A DNA stretch of 64,000 nt, taken from the NCBI RefSeq assembly GCF_008085905.1, contig NZ_VSFF01000016.1:186001-250000 (forward strand), written 5' to 3'. Positions within the stretch are counted from its first letter, which is position 1. Each line of letters starts with the position of its first letter. A program made the position numbers and the translations under genes. Shown one piece after another: positions 1 to 9,427 of the stretch. The DNA comes from Actinomadura syzygii. GTDB lineage: Bacteria; Actinomycetota; Actinomycetes; Streptosporangiales; Streptosporangiaceae. The notes under the pieces are model-generated. The model was not told the DNA's origin. It saw nothing but the letters and a program-made list of their open reading frames with translations, and did no database searches.

Positions 1-404
1 CCGCTCGGCTCGCTCGGACTTCTTGCTTTTGCAGATCTGCTCAAGACTGCCTTCGAACTGCTTGATCAGGTCGACCGCCTCCGGCTGCCCCTGCCTGCCC
101 CCTACCCGCACAACTGGTGTGGGGCGCGTCGCTCAGTGCGCCGCTGCCCCCGCCAGGTGCCCTGGAGTACGCGGAAACCCGGCGCGAAAGAAGGAATGGG
201 ATGACGGTCCACCGCCGTTTCCGGCACGCTGGCCTGGTCCTGATCCGCGCGACCACGTTCCCCGCCGAAGCGGTCGTGCCCCCGGCCTAGACCTGGCCGA
301 TCCGATGGCTGTGAGCATCGAAGGCCGGGCCTGATTGGACCGGGTCTGGGCAAGCCGCCAGGTCCGCGAAGCTGTAGCGATGGCCAGCCCGGTTCTGGCC
401 GCCC
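1..404. other. No confident gene (left edge)
   Basis: Short open frames exist on both strands but none has a convincing start, ribosome binding site or recognisable product. A frame open from base 1 ends at about 204 and could be the last codons of a gene outside the window. The segment ends where sequence shared with the third CRISPR leader begins. Confidence 0.4.
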
Positions 405-740
405 GCGTCGACCACCTCATGGCCATCGGCGATGTCTCCGAGCGGCGGCTTCGCCGCGCTGTGGCGTCGCTGGTGTCCTATCTGCTGGGATGGGAACGTC
501 GCGCCACTCGGGCCTTGCCTGCACTCTTACCCCACAGCACCGCCCGTGGGTTCCCCGCACTCGACCCGATCACCCGGTACTCACACAACGTAAGCTGGCC
601 ACACCCACCGACAGAACCACCCGCCCCAGCAACCCCACCCCACGACAACACCACCGGCCCCAGGCCCTCTCACCGAGCATGATCACAAACCAACCGAACG
701 AAAAATCCACCTCTCGCCGATAACGTCGCGGTCAGAAAGT
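405..740 (+). promoter_or_regulatory. CRISPR leader of array 1
   Basis: This block runs up to the first repeat of array 1 and is nearly identical to 52098-52428 in front of array 3. Its last 200 bases are also similar to 5570-5773 in front of array 2. Shared elements include CTCACACAACGTAAGCT near 580, a CA-rich stretch, CATGATCACAAACCAACC near 678 and CTCGCCGATAACGT just before the repeat. Being conserved beside three arrays and always on the same side identifies it as the leader that carries the crRNA promoter and the spacer-acquisition signals. The part shared only with leader 3 (405-540) may be a passenger. Confidence 0.85.
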
Positions 741-1195
741 GTCGGCCCCGCGCACGCGGGGATGGTTCCCGGCCGACGCGGACACCGGCTCCGGGGCAGT
801 CGTCGGCCCCGCGCACGCGGGGATGGTTCCCGCTCAGGCCCGTTGCCGCCCCACTGGTACCAGTCGGCCCCGCGCACGCGGGGATGGTTCGGGCGACCGC
901 ATACGGCCTTATCGGATGTGCGGGTCGCCCCCGCGCACGCGGGGATGGTTCTCTGCGGGGAGTTGGACGGGGCCCCTTCGATCAGTCGGCCCCGCGCACG
1001 CGGGGATGGTTCTCGTGCGAGTCTCCACACGCGAAATAACGAAGAGTCGGCCCCGCGCACGCGGGGATGGTTCTGAGCGTGCCGCCAGGCAGGCGCACTT
1101 TGGGGCGTCGGCCCCGCGCACGCGGGGATGGTTCTCCACCGTGCCCGCATGAAAGGGTCTGCTCAGTGTCGGCCCCGCGCACGCGGGGATGGTTC
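741..1195 (+). CRISPR. CRISPR array 1, 8 repeats and 7 spacers
   Basis: Repeats start at 741, 802, 863, 924, 985, 1046, 1107 and 1168, an exact 61-bp period (28-bp repeat, 33-bp spacer). The repeat begins GTCGGCCCCG and ends GGGATGGTTC, with an internal CCCCGC/GCGGGG hairpin as in actinobacterial type I-E arrays. The copy at 924 has one substitution (GTCGCCCCCG). A strongly degenerate ninth copy lies near 1230, which marks the leader-distal end and confirms rightward polarity. No cas gene is present in the window, so processing and interference must be supplied from elsewhere. The type I-E assignment is inferred from repeat form only. Confidence 0.97.
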
Positions 1196-1257
1196 CGGGT
1201 TCAGTCCCGGTACGGTCGCTGAGTTGAGGCTGGGTCCCGCGCACAGCGTGGACCTGT

Positions 1258-1945
1258 CAGTCGGGGCGCTCCAGCACTGCCGATCCGGATGATCGCGGGA
1301 CTGTGAAGCGGGACGGGATGGTTAGGCGGGCGCTGGCTGGAGGTGGGACGAGCGCCCGTCTGAGGCAGACCCGTACCGGATTCAAGCCGGCGCACGACCG
1401 CTCATTCAGAGCTATGGAGTCGCTAGGGGGCCGGGCACGGCCGCCAGTGCGCGAGCGGCTCTGCTGGCGAACGCCGGGTCTTCCTGGCGCTCGGGGCGAG
1501 AGGCCGTCTTCACCCCTGAGGCGCGCTGCGAGAATCTCTCCGCAGGCTTCCCGCTTGCCCTTAGTCGCTGTTAGGGCCTGTTTGAATCGCTCAGGCTCAT
1601 TGCCCTTCCACCAGCCCCGCCCCCGCGACGCGCTTCGCTGCACGTACAACGGCAACTGCTTCAGAAGTACGTCATCGACCGTCAAGCACGACAACCGCCG
1701 CTAACCCCCTGGCGAGATCACACCGCGATGCCGTTCATGGGGAACACTGCGCGTAGCGCGCGCCCAACGCTGTCGCCTCTGCGTTGGCTCCACTCTCCAG
1801 TCGGGGGCTGGCATGTGATGACGCATGTGGACGGCGAACGTGGCCGCTGCGTTCTACTTCGACAAGAGGTGATGGTTTTCGTGTGGCTGCCCGGCCTGAT
1901 GCGGCAAGGTGATCCGCATCGTGTCGATGACGGCTTGGGGGATCT
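1258..1945. other. Gene-poor spacer
   Basis: Open frames on both strands between 1257 and 1704 overlap each other and have no recognisable domain or clear ribosome binding site. No tRNA or long inverted repeat was seen. The segment separates array 1 from the MFS gene and should contain that gene's promoter. Confidence 0.4.
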
Positions 1946-3208
1946 GTGGGATACCTGCGGCTGCTGCGGGGGCGCCGGATCCTGCTGCTGTGGGTGGCGC
2001 AGACCGTCAGTGTGCTGGGCGATCGGATGTACGCGCTCGCGGTGATGTGGCTTGTGTGGGAAACGACCGGGTCTGCGGCGTGGATGGGGCTGGTCGCGGT
2101 CACCGAGTCCGTCCCCTACGTGCTGTTGGGGTTGTTCGGCGGGCGGCTGCTGGCGCGTTGTGGCGGGCTGGGAAGCCTTGCTGCGGTGGACGCGGCTCGG
2201 ATGGTGGCGGTCGCGGTCCTGCCGGTGGTGTGGGCCACGCGGGGGCCGAGCCTGCCACTGCTGCTGATCGTCGCCGCGGCGCTCGGCGTGGCCGGCGCGC
2301 TGTTCGACCCGACCATGGGGGCCCTCGTGCCCGACATGGTGCCTGCCGATCAGGTGCAGCAGGTGACGGGGTTGATGGACCTGATGGGCCGGATCGCGCG
2401 GATCGCGGGCCCGGCAGCCGCCGGGGTGCTGCTGACGGTGGTGACGGAGGTCCAGCTCTACCTGATCGACGCCGCGACGTTCGCGGTGTCGGCGATCGCA
2501 CTGGCCGTGCTGGCGGTGCTGGCGGTGCTGGCGCGTGGGACGTCCTCACCGGGACAGAAGGTCTCGGTTCCGCAAGGACCGAGACGGCGGCCACGGGCGC
2601 GGACGCTGGTACGAGCCCGGCCGGTGACGGGCTGCATGATCGGTCTGCACGGCGGCGGGCAACTGCTGCTCGGTGTCATGCTGGTGCTGCCGGCGTTGCT
2701 GGCCGCACGCGGCGGCGCGGGCGCGCAAACCTACGCCGCGGCGGTGACCGCGACCGGTGTCGGCGCGGTCGCGGCGAACACCGTGGCGGGGCATTGGCGG
2801 CGGAGCGTCGTGTTCCCCAGCGCGTACTGCCTGGCGTGGGGCGCCTATGGGCTAGTGCTGGTCGCGACCGGCGCCGCCGCGGCGACATGGCAGATCGTCG
2901 CGCTGTCGGCGGTGGCCGGGGCGGTCGGCCCCTTCGCCGCGGTCGGGCTGCGGACGCACCTGGGCGGGTTCGAGCGGGATGAGCGGGCGGCATGGATGAC
3001 ACTGGACCAGACCGCGCTGCGCGCGGCGGGCACGGTCGGGACGCTGCTGCTGCCGGTGCTGGCCGCCCGGCACCCGGCCGCCGGATTCGCCGCGTGCGGT
3101 GTCGGCATGATCGTCGTAGCGGTGTCGGCGTGGGGCGCGACCGTCGCCCTCCGGCGACGTGTCGTGACGGCTTCTCCGGCCCCCGTGGCCGAGCCGTCGC
3201 AGCCGTGA
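1946..3208 (+). CDS. MFS transporter, MFS_3-like exporter
   Basis: The 420-residue protein is almost entirely hydrophobic and has about twelve membrane segments. It starts (GTG) with a short basic cytoplasmic tail followed by LLWVAQTVSVLGDRMY, the first-helix pattern of the MFS_3 group that includes enterobactin and macrolide exporters. A conserved loop near residue 125 (FDPTMGALVPDMV) fits the inter-helix signature of this group. The expected role is proton-driven efflux of a small molecule through the cytoplasmic membrane; the substrate cannot be read from sequence. It stands alone and ends ten bases before a strong hairpin. No regulator is adjacent on the same strand. Confidence 0.85.
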   Translation: MGYLRLLRGRRILLLWVAQTVSVLGDRMYALAVMWLVWETTGSAAWMGLVAVTESVPYVLLGLFGGRLLARCGGLGSLAAVDAARMVAVAVLPVVWATRGPSLPLLLIVAAALGVAGALFDPTMGALVPDMVPADQVQQVTGLMDLMGRIARIAGPAAAGVLLTVVTEVQLYLIDAATFAVSAIALAVLAVLAVLARGTSSPGQKVSVPQGPRRRPRARTLVRARPVTGCMIGLHGGGQLLLGVMLVLPALLAARGGAGAQTYAAAVTATGVGAVAANTVAGHWRRSVVFPSAYCLAWGAYGLVLVATGAAAATWQIVALSAVAGAVGPFAAVGLRTHLGGFERDERAAWMTLDQTALRAAGTVGTLLLPVLAARHPAAGFAACGVGMIVVAVSAWGATVALRRRVVTASPAPVAEPSQP

Positions 3209-3218
3209 ACGCTCCAGA

Positions 3219-3246
3219 GCCCTCCCCGCGCTGCCGCGGGGAGGGC
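3219..3246. terminator. Bidirectional hairpin terminator
   Basis: A perfect 12-bp GC-rich stem (GCCCTCCCCGCG with its complement) closes a four-base loop. It lies between the convergent MFS gene and the small gene at 3258, so it probably ends both transcripts. There is no U-tract, as is common in actinomycetes. Confidence 0.8.
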
Positions 3247-3257
3247 CAATGGGGTGA

Positions 3258-3698
3258 TCAGGCGGCGGTCTGGTCGAGGCACCAGTGGACGACCTCGACG
3301 TTCTCCAGCGGCACGCCGATCTTGGCGTAGATCCGCTTGTGCATGTAGCCGAATCCGGCGTCGCGGCGCTCGGTGTAGAACTCGGAGTCGTACCAGGCGA
3401 CGCCGAGAAGGATCATCCCGCCACCGTGCTCATTGTCGGGGTCGGCCTCGAAGTAGGTGCTCTGCCAGTCCCAGAGCATCATCTCCTCGGGACGCCGGCG
3501 GAGTCGCTCGTCGGACTCGCGGATCGCCTCGACGCACCGCTCGACGGTGCCGGCGTCAGGGCAGTAGTAGCGGCAGTCCGAGCGGGCGACGGGCGTCTTG
3601 TCGCCGCGCCGGTCAGTGTCGGCGTCCTCGCCGATCAGAACGCGGATGCGGGTCACGACCTGGTCGGGGACCTCATCCATCGTCAGGGTGGCGGTCAT
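3258..3698 (-). CDS. Hypothetical protein, 146 aa
   Basis: The product is soluble and acidic with many aromatic residues and no signal peptide or membrane segment. A clear AAAGGAG ribosome binding site lies upstream of the ATG. Two cysteines in the stretch DCRYYCPDAG near residue 45 might bind a metal, but no family was recognised. It is transcribed toward the MFS gene and divergently from the XRE-TPR regulator, so the 180 bases between its start and 3880 probably hold both promoters. The regulator may control it. Confidence 0.7.
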   Translation of the reverse strand: MTATLTMDEVPDQVVTRIRVLIGEDADTDRRGDKTPVARSDCRYYCPDAGTVERCVEAIRESDERLRRRPEEMMLWDWQSTYFEADPDNEHGGGMILLGVAWYDSEFYTERRDAGFGYMHKRIYAKIGVPLENVEVVHWCLDQTAA

Positions 3699-3879
3699 GT
3701 TCCCTTACTCCTTTCGGGTGCGGTGGCCATGCCTCCACGGTCGGTTCCAGGGCACGAACACCTCAATGCCGCATTCCGGTCAGGACATTGCCCCGGTCAT
3801 TGCCTGGCACGGCAATGCTGGACCTGCGACAACGGGGTTACGCTCCGGTGGGTGAGGTCCGCTCGGTGCGGAGGAGCGC

Positions 3880-5316
3880 ATGAAGGTCGACCGGCGGCGC
3901 CGGGCAGAGCTCGCGCGAGCGGCACAGATCATCCGGCAGCGGGGCCAGCGCGCCGACTGGCCGGTGCCGCGCATCGCCACGCAGATTCGCCGCGAGTTAC
4001 CCGAGGTACTGCCGTTAGAGGCGTGGCGGTGGGCCTACGGATGGTCGCGTGCCCAGACCGTCCGGCAAGTCGCGCTGTACTACCGGGACCGCGACCTGGG
4101 CACTCCCAGGCTTAATACGAGCATGTTGTGCCGGTACGAACACGGCGACATCGTGCCGGGTCCCGACTACGCCGACGCCTTTTGCGGGGTGTACCGGGCC
4201 CGTCCGCCCGATCTGGGCTTGGAGAGCTCTTACCCGCCCTGGGCTGTCAGGGGAGGGAGAGCAGAGTACGGTGCGGCGTGGGAGATGGTCACGACCGCGA
4301 GGGATGGACACTTCATGGCCAACGGCAACTCCGGCGCTCTGCAAGCCCTGCGGGACTCGATCTCTCTCGCGCTGGAGACCGAGGGGCCCGGCGGCGGGCC
4401 GGACACCCACGCGGCCCTGCTGACCGCAGTCGACTACTACAGCCGTCACTACTCGGCAGTGCCCCCGGGTGAACTCGCGCTCGAGGTGCACCAGGTCCGC
4501 CACATGGTAAACGGGATGCTCGGCGACGGCGCTCTCCGCGGCAACGAACGGTCCGAACTGCGGCGTTCCGCCGGCTGGTTGTCCGCCTTAGTGGGCAATC
4601 TGGCCTTCCACCTCGGCGACGAGGTGGCTGCGGCACTGCATTTGGCCACGGCCAGGCGGCTGGGCGAAGCGACCGGTGACCGGTGGCTGGAGTGCTGGTC
4701 CCTGGGTGCTCGCGCGATGCTCGCCTACGACGACGACCAGCACGAGGACGCGGCCGCGCTCGGATGGCGCGCACACGAACTCGCCGACACTCGCCTGCGA
4801 AAGGCGCAGATGCTCGCCTGGACCGTGCTGAGACCGACCGCCGCGACAGGTGACCGGGACGAGACCGCCCGGGTCGCCGGACTGGCACAGGATGAGATGG
4901 CCGCCACTGACGGGGATCTTCCGGGCCGATTCGGGTTCGACACCGCTGAACTGCGACTTCATCTGGCCGAGGCTAGCCTGCTCATCAGCGACACCGGCCA
5001 GGCGCGCACCCACGCACAGGCGAGCATCGACCACATCCCGCACGGCCGGCCCGGTTGGGCGGCCGCCAGCCTTGTCCTCGCACGGGCCGAGGCGGCTCGC
5101 GGCCTCGGCGGCGACGCCGCCGCACGAGCCACCACGGTCCTGGACACCCTGCCCGGCGGGCGGCTCCGCGCCAACAGCCGAGACCGGCTCGCGGCGCTCA
5201 TCGACGACCTCGACCGGGTAGAGACCGCGTCCGTGCGGTCACTGCGCGAGCAAGTTGCAACACTGCCGCCACTGGTCCCTGTAGCACGGCCCAGCGTAGA
5301 ACCCAACGGAGCATAG
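3880..5316 (+). CDS. XRE-family regulator with TPR-like C-terminal domain
   Basis: The 478-residue protein starts after a GGAGGAG site. Residues 20-110 form a helix-turn-helix module related to Cro/CI proteins (IRQRGQRADWPVPRIA, then TSMLCRYEHGDIVPGPDYADA). The rest is a helical, alanine- and leucine-rich repeat region resembling the TPR-type ligand-sensing halves of many actinomycete regulators. Such proteins usually bind a small molecule or peptide and control nearby genes. It is divergent from the hypothetical gene at 3258. The gene is intact and of normal length. DNA binding is well supported by family; target and ligand are unknown. Confidence 0.8.
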   Translation: MKVDRRRRAELARAAQIIRQRGQRADWPVPRIATQIRRELPEVLPLEAWRWAYGWSRAQTVRQVALYYRDRDLGTPRLNTSMLCRYEHGDIVPGPDYADAFCGVYRARPPDLGLESSYPPWAVRGGRAEYGAAWEMVTTARDGHFMANGNSGALQALRDSISLALETEGPGGGPDTHAALLTAVDYYSRHYSAVPPGELALEVHQVRHMVNGMLGDGALRGNERSELRRSAGWLSALVGNLAFHLGDEVAAALHLATARRLGEATGDRWLECWSLGARAMLAYDDDQHEDAAALGWRAHELADTRLRKAQMLAWTVLRPTAATGDRDETARVAGLAQDEMAATDGDLPGRFGFDTAELRLHLAEASLLISDTGQARTHAQASIDHIPHGRPGWAAASLVLARAEAARGLGGDAAARATTVLDTLPGGRLRANSRDRLAALIDDLDRVETASVRSLREQVATLPPLVPVARPSVEPNGA

Positions 5317-5569
5317 GCCGAGATCAGGCGCGGGGACCATTCCCGCGTGCACAGGGAGCACTCGCCGGTGTAGACGTTCACCGTCACGTTGCCGGGACCA
5401 CTTCCACGGTAGATGCTTCTGGCAGGTCGTTGTCCGCCTGAGCGAGCATCAGTCGGCCCACCCAAGAGCTCAGCAAGAACGTCCCTACCGCTGCGCTCGC
5501 GCCCACCCTGGCTCGTTCCTCGGTCCCTTGAAACGTGTCCTTCCCGATGAATCGGAGAGTCGCGGCCGG
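5317..5569. other. Gap upstream of leader 2
   Basis: No convincing complete gene. Reading leftward, about 60 codons near 5380-5565 look protein-like (FIGKDTFQGTEERARVG and following residues) but have no proper start. They may be the remains of a gene cut off by the CRISPR leader. Confidence 0.35.
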
Positions 5570-5773
5570 CACCGCCAGCGGGTTCCCCGCACTCGACCCC
5601 GACCACCCGATACTCACACAACGTAAGCTAGCCACACCCACCGACAGAACCACCCGCCCACCAAACCGACCCCACGACAACACCACAGACCCCAGACGCC
5701 TCCACCGACCATGATCACAAACCAACCGAACGAAAACCCCACCCCTCGCCGATAACGTTGCAGGTCACAAAGT
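5570..5773 (+). promoter_or_regulatory. CRISPR leader of array 2
   Basis: It is homologous to the last 200 bases of leaders 1 and 3, with the same CTCACACAACGTAAGCT block and the CGCCGATAACGT element immediately before the first repeat. It is more diverged than the other two are from each other and lacks their upstream 135-bp extension. It is expected to drive crRNA transcription rightward and to direct insertion of new spacers at 5774. Confidence 0.85.
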
Positions 5774-7935
5774 GTCGGCCCCGCGCACGCGGGGATGGTT
5801 CTCTCCGACGTCAACCGGCACATCGGGCAGGTGCGTCGGCCCCGCGCACGCGGGGATGGTTCCGGGCGCGGCCGCCCACGGCCCTCGTATGCGTCGTCGG
5901 CCCCGCGCACGCGGGGATGGTTCCCAGGTCGGTGCCGCAGTCATCGACGTGCCCGCGTCGGCCCCGCGCACGCGGGGATGGTTCCTGCGTCTTCCCGGAC
6001 GGCAGGGTCAGGAGCACGTCGGCCCCGCGCACGCGGGGATGGTTCCCAGGTCGGTGCCGCAGTCATCGACGTGCCCGCGTCGGCCCCGCGCACGCGGGGA
6101 TGGTTCCTGCGTCTTCCCGGACGGCAGGGTCAGGAGCACGTCGGCCCCGCGCACGCGGGGATGGTTCCGCCGTCAGCTCCTCGGCCGTCGCGTACGACAT
6201 GTCGGCCCCGCGCACGCGGGGATGGTTCGGGCTGCGGCGCCGAGCGCACGGCGGCCGGGACGTCGGCCCCGCGCACGCGGGGATGGTTCGCAGCGGGAGA
6301 TCGCCGAAGCCGTCGTCGACCAGTCGGCCCCGCGCACGCGGGGATGGTTCCCGGTCACCCCGGCGGACGCCGTCGAGACCGCGGTCGGCCCCGCGCACGC
6401 GGGGATGGTTCCCCGGTCAGCACCGGGATCAGGACGCGCAGGTTGTCGGCCCCGCGCACGCGGGGATGGTTCGATGCGCGGGTCTCCTGTCGGGCGTTCC
6501 GGCCAGTCGGCCCCGCGCACGCGGGGATGGTTCCTGGTCGGTCTCGGGTGTGGTGGGGCGCTTGCGGTCGGCCCCGCGCACGCGGGGATGGTTCCGGCTG
6601 ATGATCTTCATAGGAGGCTCCCGGGGTGTCGGCCCCGCGCACGCGGGGATGGTTCCCGCGCCCCTCATAGGCGCGCCCGGCGTGGTCGGTCGGCCCCGCG
6701 CACGCGGGGATGGTTCGGTGAGGTTCACCCAGCCGGTGTGAGAGCCGAGGTCGGCCCCGCGCACGCGGGGATGGTTCGGATGCCTACGGGGATAGCTACT
6801 GGGCTCCTGTGTCGGCCCCGCGCACGCGGGGATGGTTCCACCCGATCCGGGTCCCCCTCATGGGACACCACGTCGGCCCCGCGCACGCGGGGATGGTTCT
6901 GGCGGTCACGTTCTGGCCGACACCCCAATCCTGTCGACCCCGCGCACGCGGGGATGGTTCGCGCGATCCCAGGGCGACGGTGTTCTGCATGAAGTCGGCC
7001 CCGCGCACGCGGGGATGGTTCCGCCGTCCGGCCGAGGTGGTAGACCTCGAGTAGGTCGGCCCCGCGCACGCGGGGATGGTTCGTTCAACCGCGGCAACGT
7101 CCGCACGGCCGTGTCGTCGGCCCCGCGCACGCGGGGATGGTTCCAGGGCGGCTTCTACGCGGAGGTACGCGAAGCCGTCGGCCCCGCGCACGCGGGGATG
7201 CTTCTTCGGGGTCGGCGGGTTTCGCCGATGTGGCGGAGTCGGCCCCGCGCATGCGGGGATGGTTCGAACGAGTGTCAGCGAGCTGCCCGTGCCCTGCAGT
7301 CGCCCCCGCGCATGCGGGGATGGTTCCGCAGACCGAAGCCTGTTGATCATTGGTTGGTCGTCGGCCCTGCGCATGCGGGGATGGTTCGCTTGCGGAGCTT
7401 GCGGTCGACCGCGTTGCCCAGTCGGTCCCGCGTATGCGGGGATGGTTCCAGGTTCCCGTCGGTGCCGAGGGCGCGTTCGTTGTCGGCCCCGCGCACGTGG
7501 GGATGATTCACTCGTGGTCGTCAGACCTCTCCACGCGGCGAACTCGGCGCCGCGCACGTGGGGGATAGTTTGGCGGTCACCTGGCCCTGGCGCTCACCCC
7601 AGCGTCGGCCCCGCGCACGCGGGGATGGTTCGCGAGGCGGTCATGACCGAGATCCGTGGCCTCAGTCGGCCCCGCGCACGCGGGGATGGTTCGCTCGCAC
7701 AAGCGCGTTCCTTTGGGCTCGGTCGTCGGCCCCGCGCACGCGGGGATGGTTCGCGCGATGGGGTATGGGAAGAGGGCGGCCGGTGGTCGGCCCCGCGCAC
7801 GCGGGGATGGTTCGTCCTGGGCCCGGACCAGCACCTGTACATCACCGTCGGCCCCGCGCACGCGGGGATGGTTCTTGGTAGATCGAATAGACCACGGCTG
7901 CCGTGGTGTCGGCCCCGCGCACGCGGGGATGGTTC
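5774..7935 (+). CRISPR. CRISPR array 2, 36 repeats and 35 spacers
   Basis: Repeats recur every 61 bp from 5774 to 7908, with one 60-bp step before 7725. The repeat is the same 28-mer as in arrays 1 and 3. Copies 1-23 are almost all identical. Copies 24-30 (7177-7571) carry one to several substitutions each, for example GCATGCGGGG, GTATGCGGGG and GCACGTGGGG, and copy 30 has an extra base. Copies 31-36 return to consensus. Spacers 3 and 4 occur again as spacers 5 and 6. The array is long and its leader-proximal part is well kept, so it was probably active recently, though no cas genes are in the window. Confidence 0.98.
5896..6139 (+). repeat. Tandem duplication of two repeat-spacer units
   Basis: Bases 5896-6017 and 6018-6139 are identical 122-bp blocks, each with two repeats and two 33-bp spacers. 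Spacer 5924-5956 equals 6046-6078, and 5985-6017 equals 6107-6139. This is a recombination duplication inside the array, not independent acquisition. Confidence 0.97.
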
Positions 7936-8203
7936 CGATCCCCGCACGCGCTCAGGGATAGCAGCCCAGCGAACGTCACGGACCCTTGTCGAGAATGCGG
8001 GCTGCAAGTGCCGGCCAGTCGTCCGCGTCCATGGTGTGGGTCACATCTCATGGCATTTTCGTGCTGGTCGTGTGCGGTGCGCCGAGATTGTCGCGCATTG
8101 GTTCGAGTGCATCCCTGGCGATCCCCGGTTCAGCCCCGGCGCCGCGCGCTGGGAGAACTGGTCCGCACCCAGTACTGTGCAGCCCGATTCCCGCCCCCGC
8201 CGT
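7936..8203. other. Trailer region of array 2
   Basis: No repeat copy, gene or clear hairpin was identified between the last repeat and the end of the methyltransferase gene on the opposite strand. Confidence 0.5.
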
Positions 8204-9427
8204 TCACCCCACCGCTGCGCGTGACGGGGCCGGGAGAGGCGTGGTTTCCCTACCGGCCGCCTGGAGCATGATCGGGTTGCCCGGCCGGTCGATCCAAAGC
8301 TCGCCGCCACCCCGAGTGACCGTGAGCCCGAAACGGTCCAGGCCAGGACGGCCGAAATGCTGCCACTGGAAGTAGGCCTCCACCGCCTCGTCCCACAGAT
8401 CGCGGCGGCCGTGCTGATGCACCTCGAAGGCGTCGTCGAACTCGGCGTACGTCGCGACGGCCCAGCAGTCGGGGTCGGACCCGTCGAACAGCCACAACGC
8501 GTCGGCCGGACGGCGGGCCGTCACCCCCGGCGCCAGGTGCGTGATCACCAGATCCGCCGCAGGAGGCGCGTACGCGATCGTGCGCGGGTTGACCCGCGTC
8601 TGGCCGACTCGCGCACCGGCGGACGACCACGCGGCGGCGTGGCCGTCCACCGGTCGCTGCGACCGCAGATGCATGTAGCCGCTGGTCCCCGGGAACCGGC
8701 CCAGCCCGCTGCCGTCCGGCATCACGTCGACCTGGGCGATCAGCCCGTGCCCGAACCACTCCCCGTACGGCGTGACGATCCGGCCGCCGGGCCTGCACTG
8801 CTCTATCCACGCGTACGGAATCGACTGGACTGAGCACGTCGCGTGAACCCGATCGAACGGCGCGGCGTGCGCGTATCCGTCGGCGCCGTCCCCCACGATC
8901 ACCGTCGGCGCGCCGCGCCCAGGAACCGCGGCCGCGAGGTTCTCCCCGGCCTGGGTTGCGAGCGCGGCGTCGACCTCGACCGAGACGACCTCGCCGGCCT
9001 TCCCGACAATCCGCGCGGTGAGCGCTGCCGTGTACCCGGTCCCGGTGCCGATCTCCAGCACCCGATGGCCCTCGTCCAAGTCGACGAATCCGAAGTTGTA
9101 CAGCACTCCGGACAGAGCCGACAACGACGAACTGGCGGTGCCCTGCCCAGTCGTGTGGTCGGTTGCCCCGTCATCGGCCTGGATGATGATCGGCGTATCG
9201 AGGTAGACCGCCTCCCACCATTCGTCTGGGCGGGCGGCCTTGTCGATCGCGTGCGCAGGATGCGCCTCATCGGCGAGCACCCACGCCCGATCCGGCACGA
9301 ACTGGTGCCGGGGAACCGCCCGCAGCGCCCGCTTCCAGTCCTCGGCCGGCGGCGGCAGGTACCCCTTCGCCTCAACCCGGCCGATCAGCATGTCGAGCCG
9401 CTCGTCCCGATCGTTCGACGCGGTCAC
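8204..9427 (-). CDS. PIMT-like O-methyltransferase, possible RiPP-modifying enzyme
   Basis: The 407-residue protein has the protein-L-isoaspartate O-methyltransferase fold. VPRHQFVPDRAW (residues 33-44) is the PCMT substrate-side motif, and VLEIGTGTGYTAALTARIVG is the SAM-binding glycine loop near residue 120. About 170 extra C-terminal residues go beyond the housekeeping enzyme, as in PIMT homologues of RiPP clusters (FxLD-system, graspetide, lanthipeptide and imiditide types) that methylate Asp side chains and lead to aspartimide. The GTG start overlaps the stop of the 32-codon ORF upstream in a GTGA junction, so the two are translationally coupled. Repair of isoaspartate damage is the alternative role. 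Confidence 0.8.
   Translation of the reverse strand: MTASNDRDERLDMLIGRVEAKGYLPPPAEDWKRALRAVPRHQFVPDRAWVLADEAHPAHAIDKAARPDEWWEAVYLDTPIIIQADDGATDHTTGQGTASSSLSALSGVLYNFGFVDLDEGHRVLEIGTGTGYTAALTARIVGKAGEVVSVEVDAALATQAGENLAAAVPGRGAPTVIVGDGADGYAHAAPFDRVHATCSVQSIPYAWIEQCRPGGRIVTPYGEWFGHGLIAQVDVMPDGSGLGRFPGTSGYMHLRSQRPVDGHAAAWSSAGARVGQTRVNPRTIAYAPPAADLVITHLAPGVTARRPADALWLFDGSDPDCWAVATYAEFDDAFEVHQHGRRDLWDEAVEAYFQWQHFGRPGLDRFGLTVTRGGGELWIDRPGNPIMLQAAGRETTPLPAPSRAAVG

Noticed and set aside
683..1244. Long open frames on both strands through array 1
   Set aside because: They are translations of the CRISPR repeat (a 61-bp period gives frames with recurring RPRARGDGS or HPRVRGAD); not genes.
1257..1704. 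Overlapping frames of 133-145 codons on both strands
   Set aside because: No domain, no convincing ribosome site, and neither strand reads better than the other.
5614..8224. Frames of up to 400 codons across array 2
   Set aside because: Same cause: the repeat lacks stops in several frames. Periodicity and spacers show a CRISPR array.
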